Assembly (NCBI RefSeq): GCF_000315425.1
Contig: NZ_JH992925.1
Span: forward strand, 328,858 to 392,857
Reading direction: 5' to 3'
DNA: 64,000 bases
Origin: Massilia timonae CCUG 45783
GTDB taxonomy: Bacteria > Pseudomonadota > Gammaproteobacteria > Burkholderiales > Burkholderiaceae_D
Below the pieces are notes generated by a model. That model saw nothing but the letters and a program-made list of their open reading frames with translations, ran no database searches and had not been told where the DNA came from. Shown one piece after another: positions 1-8,984 of the stretch. Positions within the stretch are counted from its first letter, which is position 1, and every line of letters begins with the position of its first letter. Made by a program: the position numbers and the translations under genes.

Positions 1-2567
1 CGGGCGGCATCGGCGCTGGCGGCGGGAGCGGCCTTGGCCAGCGGCAGCTCGATGGTGAAGCTGGCGCCCTGGCCGACCCCGGCGCTCTCCGCGCGCACCG
101 TGCCGCCGTGTTGCTCGACCAGGTGCTTGACGATCGACAGGCCCAGGCCGAGGCCGCCGTGGCTGCGCGTCATCGAGGCGTCGGCCTGGCGGAAGCGCTC
201 GAACACGTGGGTGATGAATTCGGGGCCGATGCCGGCGCCGTTGTCGCGGATCGTGATCGCCACCTGTTCGTCGCGCTGGCCGACCTCGATCGTGACCAGG
301 CCGTCGCGCGGCGTGAACTTGATCGCGTTCGACAGCAGGTTCCAGATCACCTGCTGCAGCCGGCTCGGGTCGCCCGCCACCGCCGGCGTCTCGCTGCCGT
401 AATGGCGCTCGATGCGGATGCCCTTGGCGTCGGCCGCCGGGCGCACGGTTTCGATGGCGGCGTCGATGAAGGCGGCCGGGGCCACGGTCTGCATGTCGAG
501 CAGCACCTTGCCCGAGGTGATGCGGCTCATGTCGAGCAGGTCTTCGATCAGCTGGGCCTGGGCGCGCGCATTGCGCTCGATGGTCGACAGGCCGCGCTGC
601 AGGTCGGCGCCGTCGCGGCTGCCGCGGCGCAGCACCTGCGACCAGCCGAGAATGGCCGACAAGGGCGTCCTCAGCTCGTGCGACAGGGTGGCCAGGAATT
701 CGTCCTTCATCTGGCTGGTGCGCTCGGCCTCGGCGCGCGCCTCGCGCTCGTTCTCGAGCAGCACCTTGCGCTCTTCGGCGGCGCGGCTGGCGGCCTCCAC
801 CAGGCGGATATTGTCGACCGCGATCGCGGCCTGGGCCGCGATGCCGCTGACGATGCGCTCGCTGCGTTCGGTAAACACGCCGGGCTCGGGATGGCCGAAG
901 AACATCGTGCCCAGCAGCTCGCCCGAGCGCGCCGTGACCGGCACCGACAGGTAGCTGCGCACCGGCGGATGGCCGGCGGGCAGGCCGAACTGCGGCGCCT
1001 TGGCGGCGTACTGTGGTGCGTTGCCGATGTCGCCCAGGTCGCCGATCCGCACCATGCCGTCGGCGCGCAAGCCCGGACCGAACAGCGCGCTGGCGCCCGG
1101 TTCGGCGAAGTCCTGGAACTCGGCCGAAGTGGCGCCCGACAGCGTGTACAGCGAGAACAGCGTGCCCGCGCCCTGTTCGCCATAGTGGAAGAAGGCGCCG
1201 AAACGGGCCCCGCAGACGCCGGCGGCGGCGTCGGTGGCGGCCTGCATCAGCGAGCGCAGGTCGCGCGTCGAAGCGAGGATGGCGCCGGTGCTGTTGAGCA
1301 GTTCGAGCACGTGCGATTCTTCGCGCAGCGCCTGCTCGGCGCGTTTGACCTGGTCGACATCGGTATTGGTGCCGAACCAGCGCACCACGCGGCCGTCGCG
1401 GTCGTGGACGGCCTCGACCCGGGTGAGGAACCAGCGGAAGTTGCCGTCGGCGCCGCGGATCGGGAATTCCATCTCGAACGGCGCGCCGGTGCGCACCGAT
1501 TCGTCCCAGTGCTCGAGCACGGCCGGCAGCACCGCCGGATCGTACACCGCTTTCCAGCCCCAGCCGGTGGATTCGCTCGGGGTGATGCCGGTGTATTCGT
1601 ACCAGCGCTGGTTGAACCAGACGATGGCGCCGCTGGGGTCGGCCATCCAGGCCAGTTGCGGGATGGTGTTGGCCAGCGCCCGCAGTTCTTCTTCGCTCTG
1701 GCGCAGGTGGTCGTCGGCTTCGCGCCGGGCGCTGATGTCCTGGGCCATGCCGGTCATGCCCAGCACGGCGCCGCCCTGGGCCGCGCTGGCATGGTCGGGG
1801 CGGCCGACCAGGGCCACGCAGCGCGCGGCGGCCTGGTTCTCCAGGGCGCCGCCGGCGTGGCCGTCGAGCGGCAGCAGGCGGCATTCGAGGTCGAGGTCAT
1901 TGCCTTGCGAAAAAGCCGCGAGCACCGCGCGCCGTACCCGCGGCCGGTCTTCCTGGACCAGGCGCGCGCGCAGCAGCGGCCACGCGAGCGCCACGCCCGC
2001 GGGCAGGCCGAGGATCTCGGCCGCGCGCGCGCCAAAGGTGACGCGGTCGCTGGCCGCGTCCCAGCGCCAGTCGCCCAGGCGGCCGGCCGCGATCGCGAGC
2101 TGCAGCCGGTTGTTGTTGTCGATCAGCGCTTGCTGGTCGAGCTTGCGCGCCGTGATGTCCTGGAAGTACAGGGTCAGGCCGTCGGGCGAGGGGTACACCC
2201 GCATGTCGAGCCAGCATTGCAGGCGGCGGTAGAAAAATTCCTTGTTGACGGTGATGCGCTGCTCCATCGCGCGCCGGCAGTCGGCGGCGACCGAGGTGCC
2301 GTGCAGGTCCTCGAACTCGTCCCACAGCCGGCGTCCGACCAGGCTGTCGCGGCTCTTGTTGAGCGGCGCCACCATCTGCAGCGCGCGGCCGTTGATATAC
2401 GTGATGTTCCAGTCGCGGTCGACCGCGCAAAAGCCGTCGGTGAGGCTTTCGAGCATGTTTTCCATGCGCTCGTTGGCGCGCTGCAGCTCTTGCCGGGTGG
2501 CTGCCAGGTCTTGCTCGGACACGTGGCAGGGAGTGCTGCTGCTGGATAGGTCGGAGGGAGTGTTCAT
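1..2567 (-). CDS. PAS/GAF sensor histidine kinase (3' end outside window)
   Basis: The reading frame starts at ATG 2567 and is still open at base 1, so only the first 855 codons are visible. Order seen: a PAS domain near residues 35-145, a second PAS-like segment about 146-272, a third PAS about 290-405, a GAF domain about 415-590, then HisKA with the H box SHELRTPL (phospho-accepting His about 630) and a HATPase domain with the G2 box GLGLGLSIVKHL close to the window edge. No membrane segment is seen, so it is probably a cytoplasmic sensor. A receiver domain may follow beyond the edge, because the frame continues after the ATPase domain with an Ala/Pro-rich linker. The receiver protein at 2722-3558 lies 154 bases upstream on the same strand and could be its partner (inference). 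The signal sensed is unknown. Confidence 0.9.
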   Translation of the reverse strand, partial: MNTPSDLSSSSTPCHVSEQDLAATRQELQRANERMENMLESLTDGFCAVDRDWNITYINGRALQMVAPLNKSRDSLVGRRLWDEFEDLHGTSVAADCRRAMEQRITVNKEFFYRRLQCWLDMRVYPSPDGLTLYFQDITARKLDQQALIDNNNRLQLAIAAGRLGDWRWDAASDRVTFGARAAEILGLPAGVALAWPLLRARLVQEDRPRVRRAVLAAFSQGNDLDLECRLLPLDGHAGGALENQAAARCVALVGRPDHASAAQGGAVLGMTGMAQDISARREADDHLRQSEEELRALANTIPQLAWMADPSGAIVWFNQRWYEYTGITPSESTGWGWKAVYDPAVLPAVLEHWDESVRTGAPFEMEFPIRGADGNFRWFLTRVEAVHDRDGRVVRWFGTNTDVDQVKRAEQALREESHVLELLNSTGAILASTRDLRSLMQAATDAAAGVCGARFGAFFHYGEQGAGTLFSLYTLSGATSAEFQDFAEPGASALFGPGLRADGMVRIGDLGDIGNAPQYAAKAPQFGLPAGHPPVRSYLSVPVTARSGELLGTMFFGHPEPGVFTERSERIVSGIAAQAAIAVDNIRLVEAASRAAEERKVLLENEREARAEAERTSQMKDEFLATLSHELRTPLSAILGWSQVLRRGSRDGADLQRGLSTIERNARAQAQLIEDLLDMSRITSGKVLLDMQTVAPAAFIDAAIETVRPAADAKGIRIERHYGSETPAVAGDPSRLQQVIWNLLSNAIKFTPRDGLVTIEVGQRDEQVAITIRDNGAGIGPEFITHVFERFRQADASMTRSHGGLGLGLSIVKHLVEQHGGTVRAESAGVGQGASFTIELPLAKAAPAASADAA

Positions 2568-2721
2568 GCCGGGGGTGCGGAACGCCCGAGACCGGGCAGG
2601 ATGTGTTTCATTGTAGACCAGACAAGCCGGTCCGACACACACGCTTGATGCGCGCCTGGCGCCGGTCCGCGTTTCAAACGCGCTTCAAGGCGTTTCCGTG
2701 CGGCGCTCCTTGCGGCGCTGT

Positions 2722-3558
2722 TCAGCCGGACTTGCCCGCCTGGCGCGCGACCTTCGACAGGGCGTCCTGCAACTGGTCGATCTCGTAGGGCTTCTGCAGC
2801 GACTGGTAAGGGAAGGACAGGTGGCGCAGCAGGGTGTCGCCGTAGCCGGAGGCAAAGATCACGCGCAGCGACGGATCGTCCGCGATCGCGCGGGTGGCCA
2901 GGTCGACGCCCGACATGCCGGGCAGGCTGACGTCGGAGAACAACACGTCGTAGCGCTGGCGCGCGAGCAGGGCCAGGGCGTCGTCCGGATGGGCCACGCC
3001 GTCGGCCTCGTGGCCGAAGGCCTTGAGCATCTCGCACACCAGGTACTGCGAATCGACGTTGTCCTCGACCACCAGGATGCGCATGGCGCCGCCGCCGGCG
3101 TCTTCCTGCGCCGGCGCCTCGGTGGCCGGGGCCAGCGCCACCTGCACGCCGCGCACCGCGCCGGTCTCGTCGCGCAGCGGGGTCAGGCGCAGGTCGAAGC
3201 GCGACTCCTGGCTGCCGTCGAGACGGCGGAAGGTGAGCGGGGCGTCCTGCACTACGCCGGCTTCGCCGCGCCAGGCTGCCTCCAACGCCTTGCCGGCCGC
3301 CGCCAGCGGGGGCGGCAGCACCGGCGGCACCGAACCGCCGGGAACCCGGCCGTAGCCGGGGCCGGCCAGCAGCGCATACGCCTCGTTGAACACCGTGATC
3401 GTCTCGGTGCCCCAGACCAGCAGGGTGGGCAGCGGAGCGTTGAGCAGCAGGTCGCTGGCAAGCCGCAGCGGCAGGGGCCAGCGGGCGGCGTCGCCCAGCG
3501 CGGTCGCCGACCAGTCGTAGGATGCGGTGCTCCGGGCGGAAGTGTCGAGGTCGGGCAT
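2722..3558 (-). CDS. PAS-like domain / response-regulator receiver protein
   Basis: A 278-residue protein. Residues 1-150 form a PAS-like input region of the kind found in soluble hybrid kinases (YDWSATALGDAARWP, then VFNEAYALLAG). Residues 159-272 are a CheY-like receiver: acidic pair E165/D166 in ILVVEDN, phospho-acceptor D209 in LFSDVSLPG, S237 in FASGYG and K256 in LQKPY. There is no DNA-binding or enzymatic output domain, so it probably works as a single-domain relay. The start at 3558 gives MPDLDTSARS; an in-frame upstream ATG at 3645 would add 29 residues that do not fit the domain. The ribosome binding site is weak. It probably acts with the kinase just downstream. Confidence 0.85.
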   Translation of the reverse strand: MPDLDTSARSTASYDWSATALGDAARWPLPLRLASDLLLNAPLPTLLVWGTETITVFNEAYALLAGPGYGRVPGGSVPPVLPPPLAAAGKALEAAWRGEAGVVQDAPLTFRRLDGSQESRFDLRLTPLRDETGAVRGVQVALAPATEAPAQEDAGGGAMRILVVEDNVDSQYLVCEMLKAFGHEADGVAHPDDALALLARQRYDVLFSDVSLPGMSGVDLATRAIADDPSLRVIFASGYGDTLLRHLSFPYQSLQKPYEIDQLQDALSKVARQAGKSG

Positions 3559-3720
3559 GGGCAAGCTAGTTGTAAAAACGAAAATATGGCCGGCATCGTA
3601 CACCAAAAGCCTGTCGTTTGCTTCAACAAGCGTGCGCGGCGGCATAGCACGATTTGTAACTAACCAACGAATGAGCCGATTGCGGGGCTGTGAGGCCGCT
3701 ATCGCGGCCCTGCAGCAGGC

Positions 3721-3749
3721 AAAAAAAAACCCGCTTCGTTAGAAGCGGG
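3721..3749 (-). terminator. Rho-independent terminator, leftward
   Basis: An 8-bp perfect stem (cccgcttc / gaagcggg, loop gtta) is followed on the minus strand by nine U residues (A run at 3721-3729). It lies upstream of the minus-strand receiver gene and does not follow any protein gene, so it probably ends a short independent transcript. Confidence 0.8.
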
Positions 3750-3841
3750 CTGAATCTATTTCCTAGGAGGAGAATAGAGGAGACAGGTGAATGATGCTGC
3801 ATTGCGTCAAATCAGTCCAATTTATATTTCCAATACCAGTC
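3721..3841 (-). ncRNA. Candidate CU-rich small RNA
   Basis: This is an inferred small RNA, not a recognised family. On the minus strand there is a consensus -35 TTGACA (3870-3875) with TATTGA 16 bases downstream (3848-3853), and a second possible -10 TATAAA at 3821-3826. Transcription from either would give about 94-121 nt ending at the strong terminator at 3721-3749. Just before the terminator stem the RNA would carry CU-rich stretches (complement of 3761-3786, including CUCCUCCU and CUCCUCU) that could pair with Shine-Dalgarno sequences, as in known CU-rich regulatory RNAs. No open reading frame of interest lies in it. Confidence 0.5.
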
Positions 3842-3926
3842 ATAGCCTCAATAAATATCCTGGGCGGATTGTCAAGTGCGCACTGTAGCGTGTGCACACT
3901 TGGTGGGTGCGAGAAAATGTTCTACG

Positions 3927-5873
3927 ATGGCAACTATGTCATCTTCTTCGTTGCTCGCTCGCGCCGGTATCGCGCTGCTGTCCTGCGCCTGCGCGGCGCA
4001 GGCACATGCACGGCCAGTCGATCCGCCGGGCCAGGCCGTGGCGCTCGCCGACTATTCCCTTGAACAGCTTTCCGATATCGTGGTGACCTCGGTCTCGCGC
4101 CAGGACGAAGCGTTGGGGCGCGCGCCGGCCTCGGTCTACGTGATCCAGGGCGCCGAGATCGCCCGCTCCGGCGCCACCACCTTGCCCGAGGCGCTGCGCC
4201 TGGCGCCGAACCTGCAGGTGGCGCGCATCGGCGCCGGGTCGTATGCGATCAGCGCGCGCGGCTTCGTCTCGCCGCTGGCCAACAAGCTGCTGGTGATGGT
4301 CGATGGCCGCAGCGTGTATTCGCCGCTGTTTTCCGGCGTGTTCTGGGAAATGCAGGACGTGGCGCTGGAAGACGTGGACCGCATCGAGGTGGTCAGCGGC
4401 GCCGGCGGCACCGCCTGGGGCACGAATGCCGTCAACGGCGTCATCAACATCATTACCCGCAGCGCCGCCGAGACCCATGGCGGCCTGGCGACGGCGCATG
4501 CCGGCGCCGGCGAAAAGGGCGCCAGCGTGCGCTATGGCGGGCAGCTCGCCGGCGGCGCGCACTGGCGCGCCTATGCGCGCGGCATGGATGTCGAGGGGCT
4601 GGCGTTCGATGGGGGCGGGCCGGGCGGCGGCGGCATGCGGCGTCAGCAGGCGGGCTTTCGTCTCGACCGGGAAGCCGAGGCCCTTGATCTGACCTTCAGC
4701 GGCGACGTCCACGACGGCCGCCAGCGCGCCGGCGCCGACCAGGCGCGCACCGAGACCTCGGGCGCCAACCTGCTGGGGCGGGGCGAGCATCGGCTGGACG
4801 AGAACCAGAGCGTGCGCCTGCAGGCCTGGATCGACCATGCGCGGCGCGACCAGCAGGGCGTCGGCGCACAGCGCCTGGACACGGTCGACGTCGAGGCCCA
4901 GCACCTGCTGCGCCTGGATGGCCACAGCCTGGCCTGGGGCGGCGGCTATCGCTACAGCCGCGACCGGATCGACAACGGTCCCTTGCTGCGCTTCACGCCG
5001 GCGCGGCGCAGCCTGCGCTGGTCGCACCTGTTCGTCCAGGACGAAGTCAAGCTGGCGCGCGACCTGCGCGCGAGCGCCGGCGTGCGCATCGAACACAATG
5101 TGTATACCGGCAGCGAGGTGCTGCCCAGCCTGCGCCTGGCATGGGACGTCGATGCGCGCTCGATGCTGTGGGCGGCGCTGTCGCGCACGGTGCGCGCGCC
5201 GTCGCGCCTCGACCGCGATTTCTACGTCGTCGACCCGCTCGATCCGAACGCCTATCTGGTCGGGGGCGGGGCGGACGTGGTGGCGGAAACGGCGCGCGTG
5301 GCCGAGCTGGGCTACCGTGCCCAGCCCACCCCCGCGCTGTCGTGGTCGGCCACCGTCTTCTATACGGATTTCGAGCGCCTGCGCACGCTGGAACGGGCGT
5401 CGGTGGGCGCCATTCCGCCGGCTGCCTACGTCCTGCAAAGCCTGGGCAAGGGCGCGCTGCGCGGCGTCGAGCTGTGGGCCAACTGGCAGGCCGCGCGCGG
5501 CTGGCGCCTGCATGCGGGAGCGGTGGTCCAGGACGTGGACGTCGGGCGCGAGCCTGCCAGTCGCGACAGTACCGGCCTGAGTTTTCTTGCTGGCAACGAT
5601 CTGCGCATGACCTGGACCGTGCGCAGCGCGCACGACCTGGGGCCGCACCTGCGCGCCGATCTGGCGCTTCGTTACGTAGCGAGCATGCCGCAGGCGGCCC
5701 TGCCAAGCTATCATGAGCTCGACGCACGGTTGGCGTGGCAGGTGCGCCCCGATCTCGAGATCGCCCTTGTCGGGCGTAACCTGCTGCACCGACGCCACGC
5801 CGAATACGGCGCGGCCGGCAGCCGCCAGCTGATCGAGCGATCGGTGTTCGCCAGCGCGGCGCTGCGTTTTTGA
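3927..5873 (+). CDS. TonB-dependent receptor
   Basis: An outer-membrane receptor of about 648 residues. A signal peptide (MSSSSLLARAGIALLSC...AQAHA) is followed by a TonB-box-like stretch (LSDIVVTSVSR), then a plug domain (about 60-170: SVYVIQGAEI, LPEALRLAPNLQVARI, GVFWEMQDVALEDVDRIEVV, NGVINIITR) and a beta-barrel ending in the typical terminal Phe (ASAALRF). Substrate unknown. It is directly followed by a YfiR-family gene and a hybrid kinase, which suggests a sensory or signal-linked receptor rather than simple iron uptake (inference). The start is uncertain: 3927 and 3936 are both possible, neither with a good ribosome binding site; the 5-prime-most start (GTG 3876) would put non-signal sequence ahead of the leader. 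Confidence 0.85.
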   Translation: MATMSSSSLLARAGIALLSCACAAQAHARPVDPPGQAVALADYSLEQLSDIVVTSVSRQDEALGRAPASVYVIQGAEIARSGATTLPEALRLAPNLQVARIGAGSYAISARGFVSPLANKLLVMVDGRSVYSPLFSGVFWEMQDVALEDVDRIEVVSGAGGTAWGTNAVNGVINIITRSAAETHGGLATAHAGAGEKGASVRYGGQLAGGAHWRAYARGMDVEGLAFDGGGPGGGGMRRQQAGFRLDREAEALDLTFSGDVHDGRQRAGADQARTETSGANLLGRGEHRLDENQSVRLQAWIDHARRDQQGVGAQRLDTVDVEAQHLLRLDGHSLAWGGGYRYSRDRIDNGPLLRFTPARRSLRWSHLFVQDEVKLARDLRASAGVRIEHNVYTGSEVLPSLRLAWDVDARSMLWAALSRTVRAPSRLDRDFYVVDPLDPNAYLVGGGADVVAETARVAELGYRAQPTPALSWSATVFYTDFERLRTLERASVGAIPPAAYVLQSLGKGALRGVELWANWQAARGWRLHAGAVVQDVDVGREPASRDSTGLSFLAGNDLRMTWTVRSAHDLGPHLRADLALRYVASMPQAALPSYHELDARLAWQVRPDLEIALVGRNLLHRRHAEYGAAGSRQLIERSVFASAALRF

Positions 5874-5880
5874 CTGGCCA

Positions 5881-6477
5881 ATGGATTCCATGACAATCAC
5901 TCAACCTGAAAGCCCGCAGCGCCGCCTGGCATGCCGGGCCCTGGCGCTGCCCCTGCTGCTGGCCGGCGTCGGCGCGCCCCTGCTGCCGCTGGCCGCGCAG
6001 GCCGCGGCGCCGGCGCTCGAGCGGCGCGTGAAGGCGGCTTTCCTGTATAAATTCCTCGGTTACGCCGAATTTCCGCCGCAGGCTTTCTCCGACGCCACCA
6101 CGCCCCTCACCCTGGGCGTGTTCGGCGCCGACGACATGGCGGCCGAGCTGACGCGGATCGCCACCGGGCGCATGGTGGCGGGACGCACGATCGCCGTGCG
6201 CGTGCTGCGCGAGCAAGACCTGGCCCAGCCGGTGCACCTGCTGTTCGTGGCCGGCCAGGACGGGGCGCGCACGGCGCGCCTGCTGCGCGCCTCGCCGGCC
6301 TGGCTGACCGTGACCGAATGCGAGGGCTGCCTGCAGCACGGCAGCGTGATCAATTTTACGATCGTCGATGAGCGCGTCCGTTTCGACGTCTCGCTCGATG
6401 CGGCGGAAAAGAAGAATGTGAAGCTCAGTTCGCGCCTGCTGACGGTCGCGAACCGCGTGCAGAAAGGAGCCTCCTGA
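5881..6477 (+). CDS. YfiR-family (DUF4154) periplasmic protein
   Basis: A 198-residue protein with a long signal region (hydrophobic LALPLLLAGVGAPLLPLAAQA at about 20-42) followed by the YfiR/DUF4154 fold, recognised by VKAAFLYKFLGYAEFPPQAF near residue 51, LTLGVFGAD, LLFVAGQD and C-terminal VINFTIVDERVRFDVSLDAAEKKNVKLSSRLL. In Pseudomonas, YfiR is a periplasmic repressor of a membrane diguanylate cyclase; here the downstream membrane partner is a hybrid histidine kinase, so it may present a periplasmic signal to that kinase (inference). Two cysteines occur in TECEGC. It begins 7 bases after the receptor stop and its TGA overlaps the kinase ATG by one base, showing translational coupling. Confidence 0.88.
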   Translation: MDSMTITQPESPQRRLACRALALPLLLAGVGAPLLPLAAQAAAPALERRVKAAFLYKFLGYAEFPPQAFSDATTPLTLGVFGADDMAAELTRIATGRMVAGRTIAVRVLREQDLAQPVHLLFVAGQDGARTARLLRASPAWLTVTECEGCLQHGSVINFTIVDERVRFDVSLDAAEKKNVKLSSRLLTVANRVQKGAS

Positions 6478-8369
6478 TGCCGATGCACGATACCGGCTCC
6501 GTCCGGAGCAAACTGATCCTGATGGCGGTGGCGACCACCGTGGTGGCCCTGCTCAGCGCGGGCGTGGCGATGCTGCTGCTCGACCTGCGCACCTTCCAGC
6601 GCTACTGGATCGACGACCTGACCACCCAGGCCGACATCGTCGCCAGCGTGACCGCGCCCGCGGTCTCGTTCAATGATGCGTCTGACGTCACCCAGAGCCT
6701 GACCCTGCTGCGCGTGCGTCCGCAGATCGTGGCGGCCGCGGTCTACACCGCGGGCGGCACCCGTTTCGCCACCTATGTGCGGCCCGACGTGCGCGCCCAG
6801 TTGCCGGAGCGGCCCGAGCCGGCCGGCTACCGCATCGAACGCGGCGAAGTCGTGCTGTACCGCGACATCGTCGAGAACGGCGAGCGGATCGGCACCGTCT
6901 ACCTGCGTTCGCGCTACGGCGTGCTGGATCGGGCCCTGAGCTATGGCGCCATCCTCGGCGGCGTGCTGCTGGGCGCGCTGGTGATCGCGGCCCTGGTGGC
7001 TTCGCGCCTGCAGGCCTCGATCACGCGTCCGCTGGAGGCCGTGACCGACGTCGCGCGCCAGGTGATGCTGCGCCGCGACTTCTCGCTGCGCGTGCCGGGC
7101 AAGGAGAAAGGCGAGATCGGCGTGCTGGTCGAGGCCTTCAACGACATGCTGGCCGAGATCGGGCGCCGTTCGGACGCGCTGCAGGCGGCCAACCGCACGC
7201 TCGAACACGAGATGGAAGTGCGCCAGCGCGCCGAAGGCGCCCTGATCGTGGCCGACCGCCGCAAGGACGAATTCCTGGCCACCCTGGCGCACGAGCTGCG
7301 CAACCCGCTGGCCCCGATCCGCACCGGCCTCGACATCCTGCGCATCCGCAGCGGCGACGCCCAGGCCACCCAGCGCGCCACCGACATCATGGAACGCCAG
7401 CTGCGCCAGATGGTGCGCCTGGTGGACGACCTGCTGGACGTCTCGCGCATCAACACCGGCAAGTTCACCATCAAGATGGGCCGTGTCGAACTGAAGGCCG
7501 TCGTCAACGACGCGCTGGAAGTGGTGCGTTCGTATATCGAGCTGCACGGGCACGAGCTGGTGCTGGAGTTGCCGGACCGTCCGGTGTTCCTGCACGGCGA
7601 CGCCACGCGCCTGGCCCAGATCCTGTCGAACCTGCTGAACAACGCCGCCAAGTACACCAACCGCGGCGGCAAGGTAATGCTCAAGGGCGCGGTGGAAGAC
7701 AAGACCCTGGTGCTCGAAGTGGCCGACACCGGCATCGGCCTGGCGCCGGACATGCTCGATTCGGTGTTCGAGATGTTCGTGCAGGTCGATTCGACCCTGG
7801 AGCGCAGCAATGCCGGCCTGGGCGTGGGCCTGTCGCTGGCGCGCAAGCTGGTCGAGCTGCACGGCGGCACCATCACCGCCCACAGCGAAGGCCTGGGCCT
7901 GGGCAGCCGCTTCCTGGTGCGCCTGCCGATCGTGGTCGAGCCCGAGCCGCCGACCAAGCCGACCCCGGCCGCCTTCATCAGCACCGAGAGCTATCGCATC
8001 CTGCTGGCCGACGACAACGTCGACTTCGTCAATAGCATCGGCGCCTTGCTCACCGCGATGGGCCACAGCGTGGTGATCACCCACAACGGCCCGGACGCGC
8101 TGGCCGCGGCGGCGCGCTTCTGTCCTGACTACGCCTTCCTCGACATCGGCTTGCCGCACATGTCGGGCTACGACCTGGCGCGCGGCATCCGCAAGCTGCC
8201 GACCGGCGCCCTGACGGTGCTGATCGCGGTGACCGGCTGGGGCCAGGAAAAAGACCGCCAGCTGGCCTTCGAGGCCGGCTTCGACCACCACATGGTCAAG
8301 CCGGTGCGCTTCGAGCAGATCGAGGAAATCCTGGGCACGCGCAGCGTCGTCAAGAAGTTGCGCACATAA
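6477..8369 (+). CDS. CHASE-type membrane hybrid histidine kinase
   Basis: A 630-residue inner-membrane sensor. TM1 lies at about 12-34, a periplasmic sensor at 40-150 resembles the CHASE8 type (TTQADIVASVTAPAVSFND), TM2 at about 155-180, HAMP at about 180-235, HisKA with H272 in LAHELRNPL, HATPase (N box LLNNAAKYT, G boxes ADTGIGL and GLGVGLSLARKL) and a C-terminal receiver with D556 in FLDIGLPH and K in HMVKPV. It is last in the receptor-YfiR-kinase operon with an overlapping start codon. The likely role is to convert a periplasmic signal delivered through the YfiR-like protein into phosphorelay; the final target is not encoded nearby. The stop codon abuts the leftward terminator at 8367-8398. 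Confidence 0.93.
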   Translation: MPMHDTGSVRSKLILMAVATTVVALLSAGVAMLLLDLRTFQRYWIDDLTTQADIVASVTAPAVSFNDASDVTQSLTLLRVRPQIVAAAVYTAGGTRFATYVRPDVRAQLPERPEPAGYRIERGEVVLYRDIVENGERIGTVYLRSRYGVLDRALSYGAILGGVLLGALVIAALVASRLQASITRPLEAVTDVARQVMLRRDFSLRVPGKEKGEIGVLVEAFNDMLAEIGRRSDALQAANRTLEHEMEVRQRAEGALIVADRRKDEFLATLAHELRNPLAPIRTGLDILRIRSGDAQATQRATDIMERQLRQMVRLVDDLLDVSRINTGKFTIKMGRVELKAVVNDALEVVRSYIELHGHELVLELPDRPVFLHGDATRLAQILSNLLNNAAKYTNRGGKVMLKGAVEDKTLVLEVADTGIGLAPDMLDSVFEMFVQVDSTLERSNAGLGVGLSLARKLVELHGGTITAHSEGLGLGSRFLVRLPIVVEPEPPTKPTPAAFISTESYRILLADDNVDFVNSIGALLTAMGHSVVITHNGPDALAAAARFCPDYAFLDIGLPHMSGYDLARGIRKLPTGALTVLIAVTGWGQEKDRQLAFEAGFDHHMVKPVRFEQIEEILGTRSVVKKLRT

Positions 8370-8398
8370 AAAAACGGAAGCGTGTGCAACGCTTCCGT
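8367..8398 (-). terminator. Rho-independent terminator of the PEP-CTERM gene
   Basis: A 10-bp perfect stem (acggaagcgt / acgcttccgt, 5-base loop) is followed on the minus strand by a run of U from the A tract at 8367-8374. It ends leftward transcripts from 8436-8984 and may also slow rightward transcripts from the kinase gene, whose stop overlaps it. Confidence 0.85.
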
Positions 8399-8435
8399 TC
8401 GTGCTGCTGCAGTGCTGCTGCAGATCGGCAGGGCG

Positions 8436-8984
8436 TCAGCCCTGCTTCGCCCGGCGGCGGTGGGCCAGGAAACCCAGCACGCCCAGGCCGCCCAGCATCA
8501 TTCCGTAGGTGCCCGGCTCGGGCACCGGCGCCAGCGCCACCGCGCCGCCGAAGCTGGCGCCGTCGGCCGACAACAGTTCTCCGCTCACCTGCAGGTAATA
8601 GTCGCCGGCCCCCAGGTTGTCGCTGGCGAGGGTCCACAGGTCGACCGCGCCAGCCTGCACTTCTTCGCCCGCGCTGATGAGCACGTCATCGGCGCCGTAC
8701 AGGGCCAGGCCGGTGATGTCCAGGCCGACGTCGCCGCTGCGGCTGCTCGAGGCGACCACGGCGTCGAGATTGTGGCCGATCGTGCTCGCGATCGTGAAGG
8801 TGAACTGGTCGGCGAAGGTGTTGCCCTGGTTGTCGGCGCCGAAGGTGTCGCCGAAGTAGGCGGTCAGATCGACCAGGTCCAGTGCTTGCGGCGAGTCTCC
8901 GATGACGTCCTGCGCCATCACGGCGGAAGAACCGAACGACGACGCGCCAGCCAGCACCATTGCAGCAATGAGAGATCGTTTCAT
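8436..8984 (-). CDS. FxDxF family PEP-CTERM sorting-domain protein
   Basis: A 182-residue exported protein. The signal peptide (MKRSLIAAMVLAGASSFG...VMAQ) leads a domain containing the FxDxF motif (FADQF, near residue 58). The C-terminus carries the PEP-CTERM sorting signal: VPEPGTYGMM, a hydrophobic helix and the basic tail HRRRAKQG. Such proteins are cleaved and sorted by an exosortase (EpsH/XrtA type) during exopolysaccharide biofilm formation; the exosortase is not in this window. The ribosome binding site is GAGGAAAG five bases ahead of ATG 8984. A long upstream region (8985-9400) without genes holds a palindrome that could be its operator. A terminator follows at 8367-8398. Confidence 0.93.
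   Translation of the reverse strand: MKRSLIAAMVLAGASSFGSSAVMAQDVIGDSPQALDLVDLTAYFGDTFGADNQGNTFADQFTFTIASTIGHNLDAVVASSSRSGDVGLDITGLALYGADDVLISAGEEVQAGAVDLWTLASDNLGAGDYYLQVSGELLSADGASFGGAVALAPVPEPGTYGMMLGGLGVLGFLAHRRRAKQG

Noticed and set aside
108..2549. Very long open frame on the plus strand opposite the PAS kinase
   Set aside because: Low-complexity Arg/Ala/His composition typical of antisense frames in high-GC DNA; the minus strand encodes clear PAS, GAF and kinase motifs.
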